Below, one piece after another: positions 17,771 through 26,481 of a DNA stretch of 32,709 nucleotides. Source of the DNA: Opitutia bacterium (lineage in GTDB: Bacteria; Verrucomicrobiota; Verrucomicrobiia; Opitutales; UBA953). A program made the position numbers and the translations under genes. Below the pieces are notes generated by a model that saw only the letters and a program-made list of their open reading frames with translations, was not told the DNA's origin and did no database searches. The stretch spans positions 1 through 32,709 of the forward strand of contig CANGRI010000011.1 of NCBI GenBank assembly GCA_947456525.1. The letters are read 5' to 3'. Each line of letters begins with the position of its first letter. Position 1 is the first letter of the stretch.

Positions 17771-19290
17771 GACTGCGCGCCCCTCCGGAGCTCGAGGATC
17801 TCGCGCACGACCTGACGGTCGTCGAAAGGCACCACCGTGTCGGCGAATTCCTGGGTCGTCTCATGGCCCTTGCCGGCGATCACGACGCAGTCGCCGGATT
17901 TCGCGGCGGCGAGGGCGCGGCCGATGGCGTCGCGGCGATCAGCCACGAATTCGATGGTCGGCAACGCGCCGAGGCCTTCGCGCATGTCGGCGAAGATCCG
18001 GTCGAGGCTTTCCTTGCGCGGGTTGTCGGCGGTGGCCCAGGCGAGGTGGGCGAGGTCGGCGACGGCCTTGGTCATCGCGGGACGCTTGCCGCGGTCGCGG
18101 TCGCCTCCGCAGCCGTAGACGCAGAGCACGCGGCCCGGGGTGATGTCGCGCAGCATGCGCAGGGCGTTGCGGAGGGCGTCGTCGGTGTGGGCGTAATCGA
18201 CGAAGACCGGGAACGGCTGGCCGGCCTCGACGCGTTCCATGCGGCCGGGGACGCCGGGGAAGGAAGCGAGCGCGGGCGCGAGCGCCAGCGGGTCGCGGCC
18301 GAGGGCCGCCGCCATCGCGAGCGCGCAGAGGACGTTCGAGACGTTATACCCGCCGGGCAGCGTCGACTTGAAGATCGTGGCCCGGCCTTCGTGGCGCACG
18401 GTGAAGACCGCGCCGCCGGTATCGAGGGCGAGGTCGGTCGCGCGCACGTCGGCGTCGGCCGCGAGACCGAAGGTGATCACCGCGCCTCGGCGGCGGCAGG
18501 CCTCGGCGAGCACGCGTCCCGCGGGATCGTCGAGGTTGATGACGCAGACGTCGGGCACCGAGCCGTTGCGGCCGTCGAAGAGGGCCGTCTTCGCGTCGAG
18601 GTAGGAAGCGAGGTCACCGTGGTAGTCGACGTGATCGCGGGTCAGGTTGGTGAACGCCGCGACGCGGAAGCGGAAGCCGTGGACGCGGTCCTGGTGGAGC
18701 GCGTGGGAGCTGACCTCGAGGCAGGCGCCGGCGCAACCCGCGTCGACCATCTGGCGGAAGAAGGCGGCGAGGTCGGCGGATTCCGGCGTCGTCTTATAGG
18801 AAGGGATCGAACGGCGGCCGAGATGGTAGCGTACCGTGCCCACCAGGCCCCACTGCGATCCGTCGGCCTGCAGCAGATGGCGGAGGAGCGTGGAGATCGT
18901 GGTCTTGCCGTTGGTGCCCGTCACGCCGACGAGCTGGAGCGCGGCTTCGGGATGGCCGTAGAAGCGGCGGGCGATTTCGGCGAGGGCGCGACGCGGATCG
19001 GCGACATGGGCGGCCGCGACGGCGGGCAGGCCGCTGACCGGCTCACCCGAGATGATGGCGGCGGCGCCGCGCGCGATCGCGTCGTCGAGGAAGGCGTGGC
19101 CGTTGGCGCGCAGGCCGGGCAGCGCGAAGAAGAGGGAGCCCGGGATGATCCGGCGGCTGTCGGTGACGATCGAGGAGATGCGGACCGAGCCGTCGCCGGC
19201 GCGGCCGAGGACCGGGAAGCCTTGCAGCAGGGAGTTGAAGGTCGGGCGCTCCATGGCGGCGGGCATCGTCATCGCGGGCAGGGGCGTCAT
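17767..19290 (-). CDS. murE: UDP-N-acetylmuramoyl-tripeptide synthetase MurE (probable meso-DAP-adding)
   Basis: VGVTGTNGKTTISTLLRHLL; TTPESADLAAFFRQMVDAGC; EVSSHALHQDRVHG; TADNPRKE (DNPR motif associated with meso-DAP). ATGA overlap with ftsI at 19287-19290. Confidence 0.94.
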   Translation of the reverse strand: MTPLPAMTMPAAMERPTFNSLLQGFPVLGRAGDGSVRISSIVTDSRRIIPGSLFFALPGLRANGHAFLDDAIARGAAAIISGEPVSGLPAVAAAHVADPRRALAEIARRFYGHPEAALQLVGVTGTNGKTTISTLLRHLLQADGSQWGLVGTVRYHLGRRSIPSYKTTPESADLAAFFRQMVDAGCAGACLEVSSHALHQDRVHGFRFRVAAFTNLTRDHVDYHGDLASYLDAKTALFDGRNGSVPDVCVINLDDPAGRVLAEACRRRGAVITFGLAADADVRATDLALDTGGAVFTVRHEGRATIFKSTLPGGYNVSNVLCALAMAAALGRDPLALAPALASFPGVPGRMERVEAGQPFPVFVDYAHTDDALRNALRMLRDITPGRVLCVYGCGGDRDRGKRPAMTKAVADLAHLAWATADNPRKESLDRIFADMREGLGALPTIEFVADRRDAIGRALAAAKSGDCVVIAGKGHETTQEFADTVVPFDDRQVVREILELRRGAQS

Positions 19291-21083
19291 CGGCCGAGAT
19301 CGGCGACGTGGCCGCGCGGGACGGTGGTGACGGGAGGCAGGTCGAGCCAGCGGATGCACTTCTCCGCGACCTCGCGGAAGACCGGCGCCGAGATCTTGCC
19401 GCCGTAGGCGATGCCTTCGGTATGCGGCTCGTCGATGATCACCGTGATCGCGAGCTTCGGGTCGCCGACGGGGAAGAAGCCGGCGAACGAAGCCACGTGA
19501 TGCGAGGAGGAATAATGGCCGTTGATGATCTTCTGCGTGGTGCCCGTCTTGCCGGCGACCTCGTAGCCCGGGATGTCGGCGATCGGCGCCGTGCCGCCCT
19601 TGCCGCAGACGGCGCGGAGGAGCGAGGCCGTCTGCGCGGCCGTGGCGGCCGTGATGGCGCGACCGCGGGAACGCGGGGCGTAGTTGATGACGGAAGCCTT
19701 GGTCTTCGGATCCTCGACGCGCAGCACCAGCTGCGGCTGCATCAGGAGGCCGTCGGCGGCGATGACCGACATCGCGAAGTGCATCTGCATCGCCGTGACG
19801 CTGACCGAGTGGCCCATGGGCATGCGCGAGATCGTCATGCCGTCCCAGCGCTTCGGCGGGATGAGGAGTCCCGGCACCTCGGCGCCGGTGATCAGGCCCG
19901 TGTTGGCGCCGAAGCCGAAGGACTTGATCAGCGAGAAGAACCGCTCTTCGCCCATCCGCTCGGCATACTGCATGCCCACCTGGACGGTGCCGCGGTTGGA
20001 GGATTCGCGGACGATCTCGCGGATGTCGGCGGCGCCGATCGCGTGGGAGTCGGCAGGCAGCGAGACCATGCGGCCGCGGTACGGGACGCTCGTGGCGGCG
20101 CAGTCGAAGACCGAGTTCGGCGTGATGAGGTGTTCCTCGAGGGCGCCGGAGATCGAGACGATCTTGAAGACGGAACCCGGCTCGTAGACGTCGGACACCG
20201 CGCGGTTGCGCTGGCTGTCCATCGGCGCGGCCTTCGCGTCGAAGAAGCGGTTGAGATCGAAGGTCGGCCAATTGGCGAGGCCGAGGATGCGGCCGGTGCG
20301 CGGCTCGCTGACGATGATGATGCCGCTCTTGGGGGTATAGCGGGCGGCGGCGGCGGCGAGGGCGTCCTCGCAGGTGCGCTGGATGAGGCTGTTGATCGTC
20401 AGCACGACCGTGCTGCCGTCGACCGGGGCGACTTCGCGCAGTCGGTTGCTGGCGATCTCGCGATGGCGGCCGTCGCGCTCGGATTCGATCCACCCCTTCT
20501 GGCCGATGAGGAGCGGGTTCATCACGCTCTCGATGCCGGCGGCGGGGACGCCGTCCTTGTTCACATAGCCGAGCACGTGGGCGGCGAGCTGTCCTTTCGG
20601 ATAGTTGCGGCGATACTTCAGGTCGGCGCGGATGGCCTTGATGCCGAGCGCCTTGATGCGCTTCGTCGTGGCTTCGTCGACCTCATGGGCGAGGATCGTC
20701 CAGCGGATCGTCTTCTCTTCGCCCGCGTCGTCGGTGCGCGTGAGGGTCTCGAAGGCCTGGCGGACCTTGAGGAAGGGCAGGCCCAGGATCTTCGCGACCT
20801 CGGCGGCGCGGTCGTGGTCTCCCTTGGCGAGGGAATCCGGATCCACGCCGATGTCCCAGACGTCTTCGGAGACCGCGAGGAGGTTGTCCTGCGCGTCACG
20901 GATCTCCCCGCGGCGGCAAGGGATCTCCTGGAACACGCGGCGAGCCTGCTGGGCTTCGGCGCGCAGACGAGGGGCGTCGACCCAATGCAACCAGACCAGC
21001 CGTGCGGTCACGGCCAGGAAGCAGAGGGAAACGGCCCAAGCCAGCAAACGGTAGCGCGTTCGCCTGGCGTGGGGGAGGCTCAT
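19287..21083 (-). CDS. ftsI: Penicillin-binding transpeptidase (FtsI/PBP3 type)
   Basis: SxxK motif YEPGSVFKIVS, SSN motif RESSNRGTVQVG, KTG motif VAGKTGTTQK; N-terminal TM; dimerisation domain with RRGEIRDAQDNLLA. Confidence 0.93.
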   Translation of the reverse strand: MSLPHARRTRYRLLAWAVSLCFLAVTARLVWLHWVDAPRLRAEAQQARRVFQEIPCRRGEIRDAQDNLLAVSEDVWDIGVDPDSLAKGDHDRAAEVAKILGLPFLKVRQAFETLTRTDDAGEEKTIRWTILAHEVDEATTKRIKALGIKAIRADLKYRRNYPKGQLAAHVLGYVNKDGVPAAGIESVMNPLLIGQKGWIESERDGRHREIASNRLREVAPVDGSTVVLTINSLIQRTCEDALAAAAARYTPKSGIIIVSEPRTGRILGLANWPTFDLNRFFDAKAAPMDSQRNRAVSDVYEPGSVFKIVSISGALEEHLITPNSVFDCAATSVPYRGRMVSLPADSHAIGAADIREIVRESSNRGTVQVGMQYAERMGEERFFSLIKSFGFGANTGLITGAEVPGLLIPPKRWDGMTISRMPMGHSVSVTAMQMHFAMSVIAADGLLMQPQLVLRVEDPKTKASVINYAPRSRGRAITAATAAQTASLLRAVCGKGGTAPIADIPGYEVAGKTGTTQKIINGHYSSSHHVASFAGFFPVGDPKLAITVIIDEPHTEGIAYGGKISAPVFREVAEKCIRWLDLPPVTTVPRGHVADLGR

Positions 21084-21463
21084 CGAGAGCGCGGTCCTCC
21101 CTGCCCTCCTGCGGAAAGGAAGGCGGTTTCGCGGGCCGTCATCCGGGGGCTCGCGGAAAGCAGAGGGGTCGGGGATGTGACCGCTGGGAAATACCGGACC
21201 CAGACCACCTGTTCGGGGACCGGGGGCTTGAGCGCATCGCCGATGCGCTGCTGGAGTTCGAGGGTGTTGATGGCCTGGTCGCGCTGGCGACGGACCGATT
21301 CGAGCTCCTTCTTAGAGAAGGCGATGTCGCGCTCGATGCGCTGGATGCGGCTGCCGATCGTCTCGGCCTCGACGCGCAGGCGCATGATATTGATCGTCCC
21401 GACGGCGGCGGCGGCGACGGTCCCGAACACGCAGACCCAGGCGAGGAAGAAGCGCGGGCTCAT
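21080..21463 (-). CDS. ftsL: FtsL-like bitopic division protein
   Basis: Small, single N-terminal TM (FFLAWVCVFGTVAAAAVGTINIM) followed by coiled coil; position between rsmH and ftsI. Confidence 0.65.
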   Translation of the reverse strand: MSPRFFLAWVCVFGTVAAAAVGTINIMRLRVEAETIGSRIQRIERDIAFSKKELESVRRQRDQAINTLELQQRIGDALKPPVPEQVVWVRYFPAVTSPTPLLSASPRMTARETAFLSAGGQGGPRSR

Positions 21464-22377
21464 GCGGAGAGGCGGCGCACGGCGCGGAGGCGCGCCGAGC
21501 GGCTGCGGGGGTTGCGTTCCTGTTCGGCGTCCGAGGGCTGGAGCGCCTTGCGGGTGAGGAGGTCGGCCTGCTTCACGCGGTCGTCCTGGTTGCGGGAGTC
21601 GTCGCGGTCGACCGGACGGCCGGCGACCTCGTTCATGTAGCGCTTCACCATCCGGTCCTCGAGGGAGTGGAAGGAGATGACGGCGAGCACGCCGCCGGCG
21701 TTGAGCTTGCCGAAGGCGAGCGGCAGGGCGTCGGCCAGGGCGCCGAGCTCGTCGTTGACCGCGATGCGGACGCCTTGGAAGGTCCGGGTGGCGGGATGCG
21801 GGCCGCGGGGACCGGGCGCGGGGGGCGCGGCTTCGGCGACCAGTTCGGCGAAGGTCGAAGTGCGGGCGAGGCGGCCGGTGCCGCGGGCGGCGATGATCGC
21901 GTTGACCACGCGGAACCAGCGGGGCTCCTCGCCGTAGTCGCGGACCGCGCGTTCGAGCTCGGCGCGTTCGCCGCGCTCGAGGAACTCGGCGGCGCTGCGG
22001 CCGACGCGTGTGTCCATGCGCATGTCGTTCGGCGCGTCGTAGCGGAAGGAGAAGCCGCGCTCCGGGACATCCAACTGGTACGAGGACACCCCAATGTCCA
22101 TCAGAACACCATCGAACAGTCCCGGAACGCGGTCAAGGTGGCGGAAATTCTCGGAATGGAAACGCAGGCGGCCCGGATGGGCGGCGAGCAGCGCGGCGGA
22201 GCGTTCGCCGGCGGCGGGATCGCGGTCCATCGCGTCGACCGTGCAACGCGGCGCGCGGGCGAGGATCGCCGACGTATGGCCGCCGCCGCCGAACGTGCAG
22301 TCCAGGTAGGCGCGCCCGTCCTGCGGGGCGAGGAGCGTCAGGCACTCCTCGAGCAGGACTGGAACGTGGCTGGTCAT
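21460..22377 (-). CDS. rsmH: 16S rRNA (cytosine(1402)-N(4))-methyltransferase RsmH (MraW)
   Basis: HVPVLLEECLTLLAPQDGRAYLDCTFGGGGHTSAIL; GVLMDIGVSSYQLDVPERGFSFRYDAPNDMRMD; VISFHSLEDRMVKRYM. Confidence 0.96.
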   Translation of the reverse strand: MTSHVPVLLEECLTLLAPQDGRAYLDCTFGGGGHTSAILARAPRCTVDAMDRDPAAGERSAALLAAHPGRLRFHSENFRHLDRVPGLFDGVLMDIGVSSYQLDVPERGFSFRYDAPNDMRMDTRVGRSAAEFLERGERAELERAVRDYGEEPRWFRVVNAIIAARGTGRLARTSTFAELVAEAAPPAPGPRGPHPATRTFQGVRIAVNDELGALADALPLAFGKLNAGGVLAVISFHSLEDRMVKRYMNEVAGRPVDRDDSRNQDDRVKQADLLTRKALQPSDAEQERNPRSRSARLRAVRRLSA

Positions 22378-22386
22378 GCGGCGGTC

Positions 22387-22395
22387 TGTGAATAA
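22387..22395 (-). promoter_or_regulatory. DnaA-box-like sequence TTATTCACA in the mraZ-rsmH gap
   Basis: Plus strand TGTGAATAA at 22387-22395 is TTATTCACA on the coding strand, matching TTATNCACA. Confidence 0.4.
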
Positions 22396-22429
22396 GGTGT
22401 GAGCAGTGTAAGTAACTTCCGGATACGCT

Positions 22430-22882
22430 TCACAGGCCGAGCTCGCGCAAGGCGCGGAGGATGGTGAGCGCGGACTCGGATTCGCGGTCGGCCTTGGGCG
22501 GCGTCGGCGACGAGATGTGGAAGGTGGTGAAGCCGCCGCGGAAGATCACCTCGTGCTCGAGCTTCGCCTCCTTGACGATGTGCTCGTTGAGCGTGATGCG
22601 GCCGGCCTTGTCGCACGTGACCTGGATGCTGTTCGTGCCGAGCAGGCTCAGCGCGTCCATCTTCACCGGATCGCTGACGGTGACCTGCGAGGCGGCGACG
22701 CGGATGCGTTCGGCCATCGACGGAGGGAACACCACGACCGACGCGAGCGCCGGGTGATACATCGCGAGGAAAGTCGCTTCCGCATCGAAACGCCAGGCCG
22801 CCGGGATGGTGACACGGTTCTTCTCATCCAGCTTTCCGTTATGGATGCCGGTGAAGAGACCGTTGTTGGCGCCAATAGACAT
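22430..22882 (-). CDS. mraZ: Transcriptional regulator MraZ
   Basis: TGIHNGKLDEKNRVTIPAAWR and CDKAGRITLNEHIVKEAKLEHEVIFRGGFTTFHIS, two SpoVT/AbrB-like halves; first gene before rsmH. The ATG at 22882 is chosen over 22924 by homology length. Confidence 0.9.
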   Translation of the reverse strand: MSIGANNGLFTGIHNGKLDEKNRVTIPAAWRFDAEATFLAMYHPALASVVVFPPSMAERIRVAASQVTVSDPVKMDALSLLGTNSIQVTCDKAGRITLNEHIVKEAKLEHEVIFRGGFTTFHISSPTPPKADRESESALTILRALRELGL

Positions 22883-22898
22883 TGCGTATGGGGAGTTG

Positions 22899-22933
22899 CC
22901 CCCAGATGACCCACTTTTCCCCACAGCCCTCCA
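22899..22933 (-). promoter_or_regulatory. Putative MraZ-binding direct repeats upstream of mraZ
   Basis: Coding strand TGGAG-N5-TGGGG-N5-TGGGT-N4-TGGGG (repeat starts at 22933, 22923, 22913, 22904), matching the TGGGN repeat type with ~10-bp phasing reported for MraZ operators. Confidence 0.65.
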
Positions 22934-22935
22934 CC

Positions 22936-22941
22936 CGTCAA
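22936..22941 (-). promoter_or_regulatory. Possible -35 element (TTGACG) of the dcw promoter, overlapping the MraZ repeats downstream
   Basis: TTGACG on the minus strand; the -10 region 17 nt downstream (AAAAGT) is poor, so the call is weak. Confidence 0.25.
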
Positions 22942-23143
22942 CAATTTAGCCTCAGATCGGGCCAATTTCTTGTTCACAGCGCGACCAGGGGGATTAAATG
23001 ACTGATTTCCGTCTTTATTTTATTTAAAACATTGATTATTAGTGTTTTGCGTAAAAATAGGCGCAACGAAGCTCCAGACGGCCCCATTCTCGCCCTTCCC
23101 GGCCGCTTCCGCGACCCCGCGATCCGCGCCGGTGCCAGGGCAT

Positions 23144-23160
23144 TTGTAGTTGAATTACAA
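23144..23160. repeat. Imperfect 17-bp palindrome TTGTAgTTGAAtTACAA (operator-like)
   Basis: 8-bp arms TTGTAGTT / AATTACAA with one mismatch around a central G, followed by a further TTACAA. Confidence 0.4.
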
Positions 23161-23263
23161 TTACAAAATGACGGTCCGCAGGCCCCGGGAGCGAGGGCGA
23201 AACTGTTTGCCAACGGACCCCGGCTGTGCTTTGTGTCCAAGCACTCCCACACGACTCTCGCAC

Positions 23264-23680
23264 ATGAAAACCGCCCTCGCCCTCCTCGCCGCCCTCGTCC
23301 TTTCCGGATGCTCCACCCAGATCGGCGTGGATAACTCCCAGAACCACGAAGCCTCCTTCTCCAACGTCACGGGCGTCCTGACCACCCGCTACAGCTCCGA
23401 CACCGAGGCCGTCTTCAACGCCGTCAAGCGCACCATCGACGCCATGCCCGGCACCCTTCGCACCGGCGAGACCGACGAGCGCGGCGCCAACAAGGAGCTG
23501 CTGAGCGTCGTGGCCTACGCCCGCACGATCGGCGACCTCGAGATCAAGATCACCATCGAGAAGGCCGAAGACGAGGTCACCAAGGCCGTCTTCACCCAGG
23601 TGAAGGTCAAGTACGGCTTCTTCGGCAACCTGCCGGAAAGCCAGAAGATCGTCTCCAAGATCACCTCCAACCTGCGCTAA
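23264..23680 (+). CDS. DUF3568-like lipoprotein
   Basis: Lipobox [34 protein letters not shown]...[21 protein letters not shown]. The ATG at 23264 is preferred to the ORF-track start. Confidence 0.75.
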   Translation: MKTALALLAALVLSGCSTQIGVDNSQNHEASFSNVTGVLTTRYSSDTEAVFNAVKRTIDAMPGTLRTGETDERGANKELLSVVAYARTIGDLEIKITIEKAEDEVTKAVFTQVKVKYGFFGNLPESQKIVSKITSNLR

Positions 23681-23705
23681 GCGCCGGGGCGGAACCGCCA
23701 AACGG

Positions 23706-23743
23706 ACGCCGCCCAGCCATCTGGCTAGGCGGCGTTCTTTTTT
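23706..23743 (+). terminator. Strong Rho-independent terminator between the lipoprotein gene and aroC
   Basis: ACGCCGCC-CAGCC-ATCT-GGCTA-GGCGGCGT followed by TCTTTTTT. Confidence 0.85.
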
Positions 23744-23756
23744 AACCACTTTACCA

Positions 23757-24866
23757 ATGGGCAACATCCACGGACACAGTTTCCGCATCACCACCTTCGG
23801 CGAAAGCCACGGACCGGCCCTCGGCGTCATCATCGACGGCTGCCCGCCCCGCGTGCCCTTCGACGCCGCGTTCCTGCGCAGCGAGCTCGATCGGCGCCGT
23901 CCCGGCCAGAGCGCGCTGACCACCCAGCGCAAGGAAGCCGACGCCCCCGAAGTGCTCTCGGGCGTCTCGCACGACGGCCTCACCCTCGGCTCGCCGATCG
24001 CCATCGTCATCCGCAACGGCGACCAGCGTCCGCAGGCCTACGCCGAGATGAAGGCCGCTTACCGTCCTTCGCACGCCGACTTCACCTACGACGCCAAGTA
24101 CGGCATCCGCGCCGTCGAAGGCGGCGGCCGTTCCTCCGCCCGCGAGACCGCCGCGCGCGTCGCCGCCGGCGCCGTCGCCAAGACGGTGCTCAAGCACGCC
24201 TGCGGCGCCCGCATCATCGCCTGGGTCGAGAGCGTCGGCGACGTCCGCATGCCCGCCGCCGCCAAGGCGCCCACGCTCAAGCAGGTCGAGGCCACGCCTA
24301 CGCGGTGCCCGCATCCCGCCACCGCCGCGAAGATCGACGCCCTCATCCGCGACGCGCGCGCCGACGGCGACTCCGTGGGCGGCGTGATCTGCTGCGTCAT
24401 CGAGAACCTTCCCGCCGGCCTCGGCTCCCCGGTCTTCGACCGCTTCGAGGCCGACCTCGCCAAGGCCATGCTCTCGCTGCCCGCGACCAAGGGCTTCGAG
24501 ATCGGCAGCGGCTTCGCCGGCACCGTGCTGCGCGGCAGCGCGCACAACGACGAGTTCGTCCGCAAGGGCGGCCGCATCCGCACCGCGACCAACCGCTCGG
24601 GCGGCACGCAGGGCGGCATCACCAACGGCGAAGACGTCGTCTTCCGCATCGCCTTCAAGCCCACCGCGACCGTGCTCAAGCCGCAGAAGACCGTCCGTCC
24701 CGACGGCCGCGCCACCGAGCTCAGCGCCAAGGGCCGCCACGACCCGTGCGTCCTCCCGCGCGCCGTGCCCATCGTCGAAGCCATGGCCGCCCTGGTCGCC
24801 GTGGACCACTGGATCCGCGACCGCGGACAGAACGCTCCCTTCGGCCGCTGCGGACGCAAGGCATGA
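23757..24866 (+). CDS. aroC: Chorismate synthase
   Basis: [91 protein letters not shown]. Confidence 0.97.
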   Translation: MGNIHGHSFRITTFGESHGPALGVIIDGCPPRVPFDAAFLRSELDRRRPGQSALTTQRKEADAPEVLSGVSHDGLTLGSPIAIVIRNGDQRPQAYAEMKAAYRPSHADFTYDAKYGIRAVEGGGRSSARETAARVAAGAVAKTVLKHACGARIIAWVESVGDVRMPAAAKAPTLKQVEATPTRCPHPATAAKIDALIRDARADGDSVGGVICCVIENLPAGLGSPVFDRFEADLAKAMLSLPATKGFEIGSGFAGTVLRGSAHNDEFVRKGGRIRTATNRSGGTQGGITNGEDVVFRIAFKPTATVLKPQKTVRPDGRATELSAKGRHDPCVLPRAVPIVEAMAALVAVDHWIRDRGQNAPFGRCGRKA

Positions 24867-25594
24867 CGCCGCTCATCCTCATCCTCGGACCCACGGGCGC
24901 CGGCCGGGCCGACACGGTGCGCGAACTGGCCGAGAACGCCTGGCCCGAAGGCCGCAAGATCCGCATCCTCCGCGAGGTCCGCGAAGGCGGCGTCGCGCCC
25001 GACGCCTGGGAATTCAAGGACGGCCAGGCCATCCTGCCCGCGCCGGGCGACGAAGACGCCGCGATCCTCGTGACCAACGGCGCGCTCCACGTCATCGACC
25101 AGATGGAGGCGCTGCACCGCACCATCCGCCCGACGCTGCCCGACGCGGTATGGCATGTCGCGCGCATCATCACCGTCGCGGACTGCCCGCTCGCGATGAA
25201 GCACAAGGCCGTCGAGGAATGGTACCGCGTGTGCGTGCACTTCTCCGACGCCGTCATCATCAACCGCCGCTGGGAGGTCCCGGGCCAGTGGGTGAGCAAG
25301 TTCCTCGAACCGTACGAGAAGGAATTCTATCCCTGCCTCTTCTTCAACCTGACCAAGGTCGGCGCGATCTCGAATCCCGCCGCGGTCATCGACGGCGAAC
25401 CGCTGCGCCTGACGCACATCTTCGACGACATCGACGCCGTCGACGAGATGGAGTTCGACGAGGACAACCTGCCCGACGAGCCGTTCGACCTCATCCGCCA
25501 GGTCGACAAGTATTTCGCGCGCGACGAACTCGGCCGCCGCAACATCCTCGTCCCTGAGATCGGCGACCTGCTCCGGCAGGAAGGCCGCTGCTGA
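24863..25594 (+). CDS. Uncharacterised protein with degenerate P-loop (GPTGAGRAD), possibly NTPase-derived
   Basis: [19 protein letters not shown] at the N-terminus; ATGA overlap with aroC; acidic C-terminus. The ORF-track start (24305) lies inside aroC and is not credible. Confidence 0.7.
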   Translation: MTPLILILGPTGAGRADTVRELAENAWPEGRKIRILREVREGGVAPDAWEFKDGQAILPAPGDEDAAILVTNGALHVIDQMEALHRTIRPTLPDAVWHVARIITVADCPLAMKHKAVEEWYRVCVHFSDAVIINRRWEVPGQWVSKFLEPYEKEFYPCLFFNLTKVGAISNPAAVIDGEPLRLTHIFDDIDAVDEMEFDEDNLPDEPFDLIRQVDKYFARDELGRRNILVPEIGDLLRQEGRC

Positions 25595-25605
25595 GGATCC
25601 GACGC

Positions 25606-26478
25606 ATGCGGCCGCTGATCGTCACCTACGCCTGGCTGCTGACCCGCCTTCCCGAAGCGTTCGCACGCCTCAACGCCGCGCTCCTAGGCGAAGTCCTCTG
25701 GCTCATCCGCGGCAAGGTGATCCGCCGCAACCTCGCGAGGGCCTTCCCGCAGAAGGACGCCGCCTGGGTCCGCCGCATCGGCCGGACGTCCTGCCGCCGC
25801 ACCGCGGAGATGGGTCTCTTCTCCATCGCCTCGCCGATGATGTCCGAGGCGGAGATCCGCCGCCGCATCGTCGTGGATGACAGCGTCACCAGCGAGACCG
25901 ACGGCCTGCCGCCCAAAGGCACGGGGGTCGTCCTCTTCGTGCCGCACTTCGCGCTGATGGAGATGATGACGACGACCACGCTGCTCCGCCCCGACCTCGC
26001 GAAGCGCGAATGGGTCGTCATCTACCGCCCCCTGGACCAGCCGGCCGCCGAACGCTGGGTCAAGGAGGCGCGCGAACGCTTCGGCATGAAGCTCGCCTCG
26101 CGACGCGACGGCTTCGCCCGCTCGATGAAGGCCGTGCGCGAAGGCCATGTCGCGGCGGTGCTCTTCGACCAGACCACGCAGACGGGCTCGATCTGGCGCT
26201 TCATGGGGTCGCCCTGCTCGGTCACCGAGCTGCCCGGCATCATCGCGCAACGCTTCAAGTGCCCGAGCCGCATCTACTGGGCCGACCGCACCGGCTTCTG
26301 GCGCTGCCGCCTGCGGATGGAGGCCCTGCGCGCGACGGACTCGATCGGGCTCACGATCGAATCCAACGCGTGGCTCGAGCAGAAGCTGCTTTCCGGCGAA
26401 GACACCTGCGCGAACTGGCTCTGGGCGCACGACCGCTGGAAGCACGGCGAGGCGCCCTTCCGGAAGCTCGGGGAATGA
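25606..26478 (+). CDS. LpxL/HtrB-family lipid A acyltransferase-like protein
   Basis: VVLFVPHFALMEM (HX4E motif); AAVLFDQTTQTGSIWRFMGSPCSVTELPGIIAQRF; C-terminal WLWAHDRWK. Confidence 0.8.
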   Translation: MRPLIVTYAWLLTRLPEAFARLNAALLGEVLWLIRGKVIRRNLARAFPQKDAAWVRRIGRTSCRRTAEMGLFSIASPMMSEAEIRRRIVVDDSVTSETDGLPPKGTGVVLFVPHFALMEMMTTTTLLRPDLAKREWVVIYRPLDQPAAERWVKEARERFGMKLASRRDGFARSMKAVREGHVAAVLFDQTTQTGSIWRFMGSPCSVTELPGIIAQRFKCPSRIYWADRTGFWRCRLRMEALRATDSIGLTIESNAWLEQKLLSGEDTCANWLWAHDRWKHGEAPFRKLGE

Positions 26479-26481
26479 CCG

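Noticed and set aside
17767-20493. Apparent 908-aa ORF that could be read as a MurE fusion with an N-terminal extension
   Set aside because: The extra N-terminal ~400 residues are the out-of-frame reading of ftsI; the ATG at 19290 with the ATGA overlap is the natural MurE start.
22936-22941. Full sigma70 promoter for the dcw operon at TTGACG
   Set aside because: The hexamer 17 bp downstream (AAAAGT) is a poor -10, so only a weak -35 candidate is reported.
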